Shown piece by piece: positions 27,505 to 38,553 of a stretch of DNA of 64,000 nt. Where the stretch lies: the NCBI GenBank assembly GCA_015066625.1, contig SVOC01000008.1, positions 48,133 through 112,132 on the forward strand, in the 5' to 3' direction. Origin of the DNA: Oscillospiraceae bacterium (GTDB taxonomy: Bacteria; Bacillota; Clostridia; Oscillospirales; Acutalibacteraceae). A program made the translations under genes and the position numbers. Below the pieces are notes generated by a model. That model was not told where the DNA came from. It saw only the letters and a list, made by a program, of their open reading frames with translations, and made no database searches. The first letter of the stretch is position 1, and each line of letters begins with the position of its first letter.

Positions 27505-28599
27505 ATGATAATTAAATATCATTCCGCCAGAAATTTCAGAAATCTTGAAGAAATTTCCTTTGAACCTCATGCCGAAATGAATGTTATTTACGGTGAAAAC
27601 GGTCAGGGAAAGACAAATATTATTGAAAGCATATGGCTTCTGACGGGATTTTACAGCTTCAGGGCAAGAAAAAATGCCCAGCTTATTGAGCAGGGCAAGG
27701 CAGAGGCTGAAATTGAAAATAATTTTTATTCACATCAGCGTGAACAAAATGCGGTTATGAAAATAAATAAGCGCAAGGAAATTATTCTTAACGGCGTCAG
27801 GGAAGAATCCCCCAGAGTAATGATGGGCAAATATTTTGCCGTTGTTTTTTCACCGTCAACTCTCGGTCTTGTCCAGGACGGACCGGGTGAAAGAAGAAAG
27901 ATGCTTGATATTGCGCTGAGCCTTATAAAGCCAAATTATGCGGTGATTATGTCAAGATATCTCCGTGTGCTTGACCAGAGAAACGCACTGCTGAAAAAAT
28001 TCGGCGAAAGAAGCTTTGAAACCGATTATTTTATGCCCTGGGATACGGAGCTTGCAAATTTAGGTGCAAAAATTATAAAATACCGCCTTGATTATATTGA
28101 AATGCTTTCAGAAATTTCTGCTGAGATATATAAAGGTATAAGCTCGGGCAGAGAAGAATTCTCATTTTACTATGATTTTTCAAAAGAAAACATAAGTGAA
28201 GAAGAAATAAAAGAAAGACTTGTTGCCGAAATAGAAAAATCCCGTGAGGCTGATGTAAAAAGGCTTTATACAAACGCAGGTCCTCATACTCACGACCTTG
28301 TGCTGAATCTTAACGGCAGAGATGCAAGGGTTTTCGGTTCTCAGGGTCAGCAAAGGTCATGTGCACTTGCACTGAAATTGGGTGAAGCCTCTATTATTGA
28401 AAAAATAACAGGTGAATGTCCTGTTGTGCTGCTTGATGATGTTATGAGTGAGCTTGACGAAGGCAGGCAGACTTTTATTCTCAATTATCTTGATAACTGG
28501 CAGGTTTTTATTACCTGCTGCGACCCGTCAACTCTCCTTCGCTCAAAAAAAGGCAAAGCATTTGAGGTATCTGACGGAAAAATAAAAGAAATGGAGTAG
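27505..28599 (+). CDS. recF: DNA replication and repair protein RecF
   Basis: 364 residues. An SMC-like ATPase with Walker A YGENGQGKTNI (29-39). The ABC signature lies in VFGSQGQQRSCALAL, and Walker B in CPVVLLDDVMSELDEGRQ. RecF loads RecA at gaps together with RecR, which is also encoded in this window. The start follows a GAAAGGCGG ribosome site. Confidence 0.96.
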   Translation: MIIKYHSARNFRNLEEISFEPHAEMNVIYGENGQGKTNIIESIWLLTGFYSFRARKNAQLIEQGKAEAEIENNFYSHQREQNAVMKINKRKEIILNGVREESPRVMMGKYFAVVFSPSTLGLVQDGPGERRKMLDIALSLIKPNYAVIMSRYLRVLDQRNALLKKFGERSFETDYFMPWDTELANLGAKIIKYRLDYIEMLSEISAEIYKGISSGREEFSFYYDFSKENISEEEIKERLVAEIEKSREADVKRLYTNAGPHTHDLVLNLNGRDARVFGSQGQQRSCALALKLGEASIIEKITGECPVVLLDDVMSELDEGRQTFILNYLDNWQVFITCCDPSTLLRSKKGKAFEVSDGKIKEME

Positions 28600-28602
28600 A
28601 CT

Positions 28603-28875
28603 ATGTATCTGCATCTCGGTATGGATAAGGTTATAACCTTTGATGAAATCATAGGAATTTTTGACCTTGATACAACCACCGTTTCAAAAAGTACAAGAAA
28701 TTATCTTGCAAAGGCTGAAAAAGCAGGAATTGTTGAAAATATATGCTATGACTTACCAAAATCTTTTATAGTTTGCAGAAACAAAAACGGAGAGGATAAG
28801 GTTTATATATCTCAGATTTCATCAACAACTCTGCTGAAAAGAACAAATTATGTTGACAGCCTTAATAATGTATAA
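28603..28875 (+). CDS. remB: RemB-type regulatory protein (DUF370-like, YaaB)
   Basis: 90 residues starting MYLHLGMDKVITFDEIIGIFD. It begins three bases after recF. This family (RemA/RemB of Bacillus) includes DNA-binding regulators of matrix genes, and YaaB/RemB is the member always found between recF and gyrB. Here gyrB does not follow; a terminator and convergent mnmA do, so the conserved order is broken at this point. Confidence 0.88.
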   Translation: MYLHLGMDKVITFDEIIGIFDLDTTTVSKSTRNYLAKAEKAGIVENICYDLPKSFIVCRNKNGEDKVYISQISSTTLLKRTNYVDSLNNV

Positions 28876-28880
28876 CAAAA

Positions 28881-28904
28881 ACCGCCCGTAAAGGCGGTTT
28901 TCTT
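28881..28904. terminator. Terminator after remB, convergent with mnmA
   Basis: ACCGCC / GGCGGT stem with loop CGTAAA, preceded by AAAA and followed by TTTTCTT, so it may act in both directions. Confidence 0.8.
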
Positions 28905-29938
28905 TATAACTGTTCAATTATCCTTCCGCCGCCAATGACAGTGTTCCCGTCATAGAAAACCGCACTCTGGCCGGGAGTTACCGAGCGTTGAGGCTCGTCA
29001 AAAATAACCGTTACCGTTCCGTCTGCATTTGGTGTAACCGTTGCAGGCTGTTCCTTTGCCCTGAAACGGATTTTAACATCACAGCGTATAGGATTTTCAA
29101 GCTTTTCAAATGCAATGAAATTAAGATTATCCGCAACAAGACCGATGTTATACTGACTGCCGTTTTCTCCGATAGTTACTGTGTTATTTTCCGCAGAAAT
29201 TGAGGTAACAAACATGGGCTTTCCGAATGCACCCAGACCTTTTCTCTGACCGATTGTATAATTTATGATTCCGTTATGTCTGCACAGAATGTTGCCCGAT
29301 TTATCAATAAAATTGCCCTCAGGCGAAGTTATACCCAGCGATGTAAGATAGGCAATGTAATCATCATCGGGAACAAAGCAGATTTCCTGACTGTCACGCT
29401 TTTCCGCAACGTGAATTCCCGCTTCTTCTGCCTTTTTTCGTATAAAATCCTTTTCAAGCCCGTCAAGCGGAAAAATTGAATGTGAAAGCTGAAACTGATT
29501 GAGTTTATAAAGAAAATAGCTCTGGTCTTTCGCAGAATCGCTGCGTTTTAAAAGATATCTGCTGTCTGTTTTTTCGATTTTTGCATAATGGCCCGTTGCA
29601 ATTCCGTCACATCCGTTTTCCAATGCATAATCAAGCATTACACCGAATTTTATTGCATAATTACATTCAACGCATGGGTTGGGTGTGCGTGCCGAAATAT
29701 ATTCCGAAACAAAGGGGTCAATTACCGATTTTTTAAAGATTTCTCTGCGGTCAACAACACGAAGCTCAATTCCCAGCTTATCCGCAATGCGCTGCGCATC
29801 GGAAATATCCGCATCGGCGGCATTTTCGGGTTTAAGACGCAGAATAACGCCCATAACATCAAAACCCTGCTCGAGAAGTATGTGTGCAGCAGCACTGCTG
29901 TCAACTCCTCCGCTGAGACCAACGGCAATTTTTTTCAT
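28904..29938 (-). CDS. mnmA: tRNA-specific 2-thiouridylase MnmA
   Basis: 344 residues. It thiolates U34 of Lys, Glu and Gln tRNAs. The PP-loop SGGVDSS is at residues 9-15. The catalytic Cys residues are in NPCVEC (C89) and EICF (C187). GHYAK and NYTIGQRKGLG are family boxes. The ATG at 29938 follows AAAGGAGGGG. An upstream in-frame ATG at 29959 would include that ribosome site and is rejected. It stands alone and convergent to the dnaN-remB operon. Confidence 0.96.
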   Translation of the reverse strand: MKKIAVGLSGGVDSSAAAHILLEQGFDVMGVILRLKPENAADADISDAQRIADKLGIELRVVDRREIFKKSVIDPFVSEYISARTPNPCVECNYAIKFGVMLDYALENGCDGIATGHYAKIEKTDSRYLLKRSDSAKDQSYFLYKLNQFQLSHSIFPLDGLEKDFIRKKAEEAGIHVAEKRDSQEICFVPDDDYIAYLTSLGITSPEGNFIDKSGNILCRHNGIINYTIGQRKGLGAFGKPMFVTSISAENNTVTIGENGSQYNIGLVADNLNFIAFEKLENPIRCDVKIRFRAKEQPATVTPNADGTVTVIFDEPQRSVTPGQSAVFYDGNTVIGGGRIIEQL

Positions 29939-30057
29939 AAAACCCCTCCTTTTCTCCATAATAAAATTATTATATCACATAAATTTTAAAATTAAAATAG
30001 CACATTGGAAAATTAAGATTTTATTGAACAAATAAGGGCTTATCTGTCAAAAAATAC

Positions 30058-30086
30058 TTGCAGAAAAATTTTTATTGTTGTATAAT
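30058..30086 (+). promoter_or_regulatory. Sigma-A promoter of the PHP gene
   Basis: TTGCAG and TATAAT with 17-base spacing, about 48 bases before the start codon. Confidence 0.65.
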
Positions 30087-30134
30087 TATAGTATATTCGG
30101 ACATTGTGCGTTTTTTCAGAGAGAGGTAATAGTT

Positions 30135-30998
30135 ATGCCGGCAGATTTGCATTGTCACACAAAATTATCAGACAGTTCATTGGGTATTGATGACCTTATT
30201 GTGCTTGCTCAGAAAAGAGGAATAACAACTATCGCTATTACTGACCGTGACTGTCAGGCAGGCACCGTCAGAGGTAAAATTATCGGCGAAAGAAGAGGTA
30301 TAACCGTTATCCCCGGTGTTGAATTATCTGCAACAGATACCAAAAGAGGGAATAATGTTGAAATTCTTTGCTACCTGAGTGACAGCCCCGACAGACTTGA
30401 AGGTCTTTGCCACAGAAATATTGTTCAGCGTAAAAAGGCAAGTCAGCTTATGACTCTTAAAATTGCTCATAAATATCCCATTACACCCGAGCTTGTGCTT
30501 AAATGTGCAACAGGTGCAACGGCAGTTTTTGAGCAGCATATTATGCACGCCCTTTTCGAGTGCGGTCTTACCGACAGAATTTACGGCGAGCTTTACAATG
30601 AGCTTTTCTCACCCGAAAGCCCCGAAAATGTGCTTGTTAAGGTTACATACCCCGATGCAGCTGAGGTTATTGAAGCAATTCACGAGGCAGGCGGTGTTGC
30701 CGTGCTTGCACATCCTGCAGTAAGCAACTGCTTTGAGCTTATGGAAGAGCTGACCGAAAAGGGTATTCTTGACGGAATTGAGGTTTATCATCCCGAAAAT
30801 ACTCCCGAGCAGACCGAAATGCTTAAAAAGTTTGCAAAGGATAAGGCACTGCTTGCTCTCGGCGGCACTGAGTTCAAGGGTATGTATTCAAAAAACAAAG
30901 TCAGCATAGGCGATTGCCTGACTCCCGATGCTGATGTAAAGGCTCTTATGAGTTACAAGACCAAAATGAAGAAAAAGAAAGCAGCAATGGAGAAATAA
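30135..30998 (+). CDS. PHP-domain phosphoesterase
   Basis: 287 residues. The PHP metal site is visible as DLHCHTKLSDSSLG (HxH), the GVELSA motif with its glutamate, and VLAHPA (His). This subgroup hydrolyses phosphate esters such as 3',5'-nucleoside bisphosphate or histidinol phosphate, but the actual substrate is unknown. The ATG at 30135 follows GAGAGG. The next gene starts two bases after the stop, so they form an operon with the hypothetical protein and the phosphoesterase at 31568. Confidence 0.88.
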   Translation: MPADLHCHTKLSDSSLGIDDLIVLAQKRGITTIAITDRDCQAGTVRGKIIGERRGITVIPGVELSATDTKRGNNVEILCYLSDSPDRLEGLCHRNIVQRKKASQLMTLKIAHKYPITPELVLKCATGATAVFEQHIMHALFECGLTDRIYGELYNELFSPESPENVLVKVTYPDAAEVIEAIHEAGGVAVLAHPAVSNCFELMEELTEKGILDGIEVYHPENTPEQTEMLKKFAKDKALLALGGTEFKGMYSKNKVSIGDCLTPDADVKALMSYKTKMKKKKAAMEK

Positions 30999-31000
30999 AA

Positions 31001-31549
31001 ATGAAGCACAACGATGATGATATTAAAATTTTTCATCCGTCGAAAAAAGAAGGCGCAGGTGCAGACCTTGCAGAGCTTGCACTGCTGATGGATACCTACC
31101 GCAGTAACGGCAATATGGAAAAGGCAAAAAAACTTGGCGAAAAGCTTGCTGACCTTTCGCCCGAGGTTGTCTGCCCCAAGGATGCGGCAAGGCTCAATAC
31201 AAACGAAGTAAGACTTCTTAGAGCGCTTATGGTATTTTCCGCACAGATTTCACTGCATAAATATCTGCCTCATCAGATGCTTGCATCTCAGGCAATCAAC
31301 GCAATGTATTCTAAAATTTCAAAGCTTCATCAGGGGCTTTTTGAGAATATTTCAGACGGATCTTCCTATACCTTCTATTATCTTTCCGTGCGTAAAAACA
31401 GAGATGTTGAAGAAAATATAGGAAAAAATTATGCCATGCTCTGCGACAGAGATAACGACGAATTCTATGCGGCACTGGGTACAAGAGTTTATATCGATAC
31501 AGATATGGCTGTGTGCGATATGATTGAGGAATTTGAGTTCAAAGAGTAA
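31001..31549 (+). CDS. Conserved hypothetical protein
   Basis: 182 residues, soluble and mostly helical. It opens with a charged KHNDDDIKIFHPSKKEG segment, then a TPR-like helical pair (LALLMDTYRSNGNMEKAKKLGEKLADL). It ends in an acidic region. There is no signal peptide and no motif I recognise. The two-base gap to the PHP gene points to a shared role. Confidence 0.6.
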   Translation: MKHNDDDIKIFHPSKKEGAGADLAELALLMDTYRSNGNMEKAKKLGEKLADLSPEVVCPKDAARLNTNEVRLLRALMVFSAQISLHKYLPHQMLASQAINAMYSKISKLHQGLFENISDGSSYTFYYLSVRKNRDVEENIGKNYAMLCDRDNDEFYAALGTRVYIDTDMAVCDMIEEFEFKE

Positions 31550-31567
31550 AAGAAAGGAAATTTAACT

Positions 31568-32554
31568 ATGTGGCTTGTGATAAAACAAACAATTTCGCTT
31601 ATCATTTCACTTTTGCTTACGGTTTTCCCATCGAGCGAATTTCTTAAAAGCTTTGATATTCTGGAGCTTGCAACAGAAAGAGAAAACTGCCTTCTGAACG
31701 CATCAATTATGTCCGATATTCATATTGATGTTGATTGGCCGATAGGTGAATGGGTATGGGCAAACGGTCTTAACGACCTTGAACGCTCAAAGGATACAAT
31801 TGATGCACTTATTGTTCCCGGCGACCTTACAAACTACGGTGACAGTGCCTCAATGGCAAGCTTTTTCAATATAATTGACGAAAGTGACTGTGCCGAAAGC
31901 TGGGTTATCGCAATGGGTAATCACGATGTAGGCCACGTTGAGGATATCACTCAGGAAGAGGCAAGACAGTTCTTCATCAAAACCTTCAATGAGCTTAACC
32001 CCACGGGCGAGCAGATTGAGAAGGCATACTATAAAACCGATGTGAATGGTTACAGATTTGTTGTTCTTTGTGACGACGGCGACGATACCTGGGACTGCCC
32101 CGATATGACACCCGAGCAGATTCAGTTCCTTGACGATTCACTTGCCGAGGCTGCCGACAGAGACCTGCCTATGTTTGTTGTATGCCATGTTCCCGTTGAA
32201 GGTGTTAACGGTCAGGATATTATTTATCCCGACGGCGGACTTGATGACAACAGCGACGCAGTCAGAACGGTTCTTGAAAAATATGAAAATGTTTTCTTCA
32301 TCAGCGGTCATGTTCATACAGGCATCAACGGACCTCTTGTTGAAAATGCATTCGGATTTTCCTGCGTTGAAACACACAACGGCGTTAACTACATCAACCT
32401 TCCTACATATATGATAGTTAACCGCTACGGTGTGCCCTGGGGCGGCATGGGCTTCCAGATGGAAGTTTATGAGGACGAGGTTCTTTTCAGAGCGAGAAAC
32501 TTCGGTTCATCAAAATGGTACCCCGTCTACGACCACAGCGTAGACCTTGTATAA
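31568..32554 (+). CDS. Secreted or anchored calcineurin-like metallophosphoesterase
   Basis: 328 residues. A hydrophobic N-terminus (about 3-22) acts as signal or anchor. The five metal motifs are in order: MSDIHIDVD (DxH), PGDLTNYGD (GDxxxxGD), MGNHDVGH (GNHD), VCHVPV and SGHVHTG (GHxH). It is therefore likely an active extracellular phosphoesterase of unknown substrate. The start follows AAAGGAAA. It is the last gene of a three-gene operon. Confidence 0.9.
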   Translation: MWLVIKQTISLIISLLLTVFPSSEFLKSFDILELATERENCLLNASIMSDIHIDVDWPIGEWVWANGLNDLERSKDTIDALIVPGDLTNYGDSASMASFFNIIDESDCAESWVIAMGNHDVGHVEDITQEEARQFFIKTFNELNPTGEQIEKAYYKTDVNGYRFVVLCDDGDDTWDCPDMTPEQIQFLDDSLAEAADRDLPMFVVCHVPVEGVNGQDIIYPDGGLDDNSDAVRTVLEKYENVFFISGHVHTGINGPLVENAFGFSCVETHNGVNYINLPTYMIVNRYGVPWGGMGFQMEVYEDEVLFRARNFGSSKWYPVYDHSVDLV

Positions 32555-32561
32555 AAAAATT

Positions 32562-32592
32562 ATGAGCTGTCCGAAAAGACAGCTCATTTTTT
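32562..32592. terminator. Bidirectional terminator between convergent genes
   Basis: A perfect 10-bp stem ATGAGCTGTC / GACAGCTCAT flanked by A7 and T7 runs. Confidence 0.93.
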
Positions 32593-33395
32593 TATTCTTT
32601 GATTCCGTAAAAGTGGATAACGTTCATATCCTCCTGCATATCAAGGCCGTGTGAACCGCATTCGCCGTCTATTTCGTGGCAGCCGTGGTCGGGGCAGAAG
32701 CCGTAGAATACGCTGTGATTTTTCCACTGAGTTTTGATTTTTTCAACAAGTCCGGCATAAAAATCAATGTTCATTTCAAGTGCCTTCAGTGAGGCTTCCG
32801 CTTCGGGGCCGTGCTTATGCATAGTGCCGTCATAATTGCCGTTGTAGATAACGATAAGGTCGTAATTATCTTCATCGATAAGTTCAAGTGCCTTTTCGTT
32901 GACCTCTTCGGGAGTGTCATAAATAAAATAATCCATTTCTCTTTCAAGGAAAATCATTGAAATGCTGTCCCTTACAGTAGAAACGATTGCCGCTTTTTTG
33001 CCTGCTTTTATGTAGCTGTCAAAAATCGTGTTAACCGTCAGCACAGGTTTTTCGTATTTTTTAATGCCGTGAATATCGGGCATAACTCCCGAATACATTG
33101 AAGCAAAGCAAACGGGTGTAACGCTGGGCATAACGGAAAGCATGGGCAGTGCAAGGTCGGAGCAAAGTGCCGCCTTTGTAAACATATGGGTGTATTTCTG
33201 ATAAACCCACAGTGCAACCGCATCGGGATTATAGATAACCACTCTGTCAACAGGCTTTGAGCCAAGCTTTTTTTCTGCAAGTGCGGCAACAACAGCATTG
33301 GTTTTTTCGATGTTTTCGGGTATTTCAATACCTGCAAGCTTCAATGCGGTTGATTTTACGCTTGAAATGCAGATTGAGCTGTATAAATCAGACAT
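32592..33395 (-). CDS. Alkaline phosphatase superfamily / phosphodiesterase-type protein
   Basis: 267 residues. It resembles the type I phosphodiesterase/nucleotide pyrophosphatase branch, with MLSVMPSVTPVCFASMYSG near the metal and nucleophile region (Thr/Ser). NYDGTMHKHGPEA and CPDHGCHE supply further metal ligands, and a final GSHGLD motif is present. No signal peptide is seen. The ATG at 33395 follows AAAAGGAGTG. It is shorter than most family members (about 400). Confidence 0.72.
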   Translation of the reverse strand: MSDLYSSICISSVKSTALKLAGIEIPENIEKTNAVVAALAEKKLGSKPVDRVVIYNPDAVALWVYQKYTHMFTKAALCSDLALPMLSVMPSVTPVCFASMYSGVMPDIHGIKKYEKPVLTVNTIFDSYIKAGKKAAIVSTVRDSISMIFLEREMDYFIYDTPEEVNEKALELIDEDNYDLIVIYNGNYDGTMHKHGPEAEASLKALEMNIDFYAGLVEKIKTQWKNHSVFYGFCPDHGCHEIDGECGSHGLDMQEDMNVIHFYGIKE

Positions 33396-33423
33396 AATAA
33401 CACTCCTTTTCGGTGATATTTCA

Positions 33424-33452
33424 AGAATACGCTTTTTTGAGTCGGGTGTCAA
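33424..33452 (-). promoter_or_regulatory. Sigma-A promoter of the phosphodiesterase gene
   Basis: On the minus strand TTGACA and TATTCT are separated by 17 bases. It is divergent from the promoter at 33455-33483. Confidence 0.7.
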
Positions 33453-33454
33453 TA

Positions 33455-33483
33455 TTGAAATGGTGCGGATTTTGTGGTAAAAT
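33455..33483 (+). promoter_or_regulatory. Sigma-A promoter of the glycerophosphotransferase gene
   Basis: TTGAAA and TAAAAT separated by 17 bases, two bases away from the divergent promoter at 33424-33452. Confidence 0.6.
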
Positions 33484-33516
33484 GTCAAAAAATAAATAAT
33501 CGGGTGAAAAACTTCA

Positions 33517-34764
33517 ATGAAAGCATTTTTAATTAAGATAATAAAGAAGATTATCGCAGTTTCAAGTTCTTTAAGACGCGGTTTCCTTTATCATAAGATG
33601 TGGCCTCATTATTATAAAAAGTATTCACGCAAGCCCGTTGACGAAAAAAAGGCTGTGCTTGCATATTCGCATTTATATAAGGAAATGCCGGATAACCTGA
33701 GATGCGTAAAGGCAGAGCTTGAAAAAAGAGGGTATAAATGCGTTGTTATCAGTAAGGCGGAGGAAGCTCTGCAAAGCAGGAATCCTTTTATAAACGAGCT
33801 GAAAAAATGGTTTTACGGCAAGGAGTTTTTCAAAGAATATGCAACGGCAAAGGCATTGTTTCTGACTGATTATTTTTTCCCTGCGTTTGCCTGCAAGCCC
33901 CGTGAAGGGCAAAGCGTTGTTCAGCTGTGGCACGGTTGCGGTGCATTCAAAAAATGGGGTTATTCCACTGCCGAAAAAAAGTGGGGTGCAAGCAAAAAGG
34001 AGCTTGACAGATTCCCCATTCACAATACCTATACCCATGTTTGCGTTTCTTCGCCGAAGGTCAGCTTTGCCTATGCTGAGGCATTCGGATGCAGTGAAAA
34101 AGTTGTTATGCCTCTCGGTGCACCGAGAACGGATATCTATTTTGACCCCGATTTCATAAAGAAAAGACGTAACCTGATAAATGAAAAAATTCCTCAGATT
34201 GAGGGCAGAAAAATAATACTTTATGCACCCACATTCCGAGGGGATTCCGTGGGAAAATCCTACATAAAGAATATGCTGGATGTTGAAAAGATGAGCGAAA
34301 AGCTGGGGAATGATTATGTTCTTCTTATAAAACAGCATCCCCTGACGGCAGATAAATTCAGCATTGAGGGCAGCAGCTTTGCCTTCGATATTTCAAAGGA
34401 TGTTGCCATTGAAACCGCACTCTGCGCCGCAGATATTGTCATAACCGATTATTCATCCCTTATTTTTGAATATGCGCTGCTTGAAAGACCCATGATATTC
34501 TTTGCCTATGATTTGGCGGAATATGAGGATGCACGCAGCTTTTATTTCGGCTACGAAGGCTTTGTGCCGGGCGAAATCGTTGTGAACACGGATGAAATAA
34601 TTTCGGAAGTAAGGCGGCTTGAAACGGATTTTGATAAAGAAAAAATCCGCCGATTCAGGCAGGACTATATGTGTGCCTGCGACGGAAAATCCACGGAAAG
34701 AATTTTGAATAAAGTTTTAAAAAGTGCAGAGAGCAAGGCAAAAGAAAAGATTTTGATTAAATAA
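33517..34764 (+). CDS. CDP-glycerol glycerophosphotransferase family protein (TagB/TagF-like)
   Basis: 415 residues, the size of TagB/TarB-type enzymes. These transfer glycerol phosphate (or ribitol phosphate) to lipid-linked teichoic acid primers or capsule glycans at the membrane's inner face. Family motifs are QLWHGCGAFKKWGYS, YAPTFRGDS, LLIKQHPL and the final VITDYSSLIFEYALLERP. The N-terminus is basic and amphipathic, which fits membrane association. There are no other wall teichoic acid genes next to it. Confidence 0.88.
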   Translation: MKAFLIKIIKKIIAVSSSLRRGFLYHKMWPHYYKKYSRKPVDEKKAVLAYSHLYKEMPDNLRCVKAELEKRGYKCVVISKAEEALQSRNPFINELKKWFYGKEFFKEYATAKALFLTDYFFPAFACKPREGQSVVQLWHGCGAFKKWGYSTAEKKWGASKKELDRFPIHNTYTHVCVSSPKVSFAYAEAFGCSEKVVMPLGAPRTDIYFDPDFIKKRRNLINEKIPQIEGRKIILYAPTFRGDSVGKSYIKNMLDVEKMSEKLGNDYVLLIKQHPLTADKFSIEGSSFAFDISKDVAIETALCAADIVITDYSSLIFEYALLERPMIFFAYDLAEYEDARSFYFGYEGFVPGEIVVNTDEIISEVRRLETDFDKEKIRRFRQDYMCACDGKSTERILNKVLKSAESKAKEKILIK

Positions 34765-34768
34765 CATG

Positions 34769-34812
34769 AAAAACGGATTGCAAAGATTGATTTCTCTGCA
34801 ATCCGTTTTTTT
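34769..34812. terminator. Bidirectional terminator
   Basis: AAAACGGATTGCA pairs with TGCAATCCGTTTT around a 14-base loop; T7 follows on plus and A-rich sequence precedes. It serves the convergent genes on either side. Confidence 0.85.
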
Positions 34813-35287
34813 ACTCCGTAACCGTGACATCAAGAAGCTTTGCGTTTACATATTCCGCAAGGGCGCCGGGCTCAATGCCCAGCATAATGCCGCGGACACC
34901 TGCACTGACATAAATTTTATCAAAGAGGGCGGCTGTTTCATCAATTACCGTGGGAAACGGTTTTTTCATTCCAACGGGTGAGCATCCGCCTCTGATGTAA
35001 CCTGTAACTTTCAGCAAATCCTTGACGTGAAGCATTTCCACCTTTTTTTCGCCGAAGGCTTTTGCGGTCTTTTTCAGGTCAAGCTCCTCGCAGGCAGGGA
35101 TACAACATACGCCGTAGCCCTGCTTTTCGCCGCTGAAAACAAGGGTTTTGAATATCTGCGACGGGTCTTTGCCCGTTTTTCTTGCAGTGCTTACCCCCGA
35201 AAGGTCACTTTCGTCAACCTCATATTCCATAATTTCGAAGGGGATTTTTGCTGCTTCAAGCAGGCGCATTGCATTGGTTTTTGTCAT
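34811..35287 (-). CDS. YbaK/EbsC-family Cys-tRNA(Pro)/Cys-tRNA(Cys) deacylase
   Basis: 158 residues. It begins MTKTNAMRLLEAAKIPFEI. Family residues are in DPSQIFKTLVFSGEKQGYGV (catalytic Lys), PACEELDLKKTAKAFGEKKV and YIRGGCSPVGMKKPFPTVID. These match the Cys-tRNA deacylase YbaK more closely than does the gene at 1948. The ATG at 35287 follows AAGAAG. It begins four bases after the end of the beta-galactosidase gene, so the two are co-transcribed, an unusual pairing. Confidence 0.9.
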   Translation of the reverse strand: MTKTNAMRLLEAAKIPFEIMEYEVDESDLSGVSTARKTGKDPSQIFKTLVFSGEKQGYGVCCIPACEELDLKKTAKAFGEKKVEMLHVKDLLKVTGYIRGGCSPVGMKKPFPTVIDETAALFDKIYVSAGVRGIMLGIEPGALAEYVNAKLLDVTVTE

Positions 35288-35291
35288 ATAA

Positions 35292-38411
<3,120 letters not shown>

Positions 38412-38424
38412 CTATACATAATAT

Positions 38425-38453
38425 AATATACCATAAAAAAATAAATTTGTCTA
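38425..38453 (-). promoter_or_regulatory. Sigma-A promoter of the beta-galactosidase gene
   Basis: On the minus strand TAGACA and TATATT are separated by 17 bases, about 30 bases upstream of the ATG. Confidence 0.7.
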
Positions 38454-38494
38454 TACGATAAGATTTCTGATATGGCAGATTATTACAGACTTTC

Positions 38495-38523
38495 TTGACA
38501 AATTTTTACCTATGATGTAAAAT
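38495..38523 (+). promoter_or_regulatory. Sigma-A promoter of the five-repeat protein gene
   Basis: TTGACA and TAAAAT separated by 17 bases; 30 bases before the start codon and divergent from the beta-galactosidase promoter. Confidence 0.75.
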
Positions 38524-38553
38524 TATTACATAATCAAGGAAAGGTTGGTAATT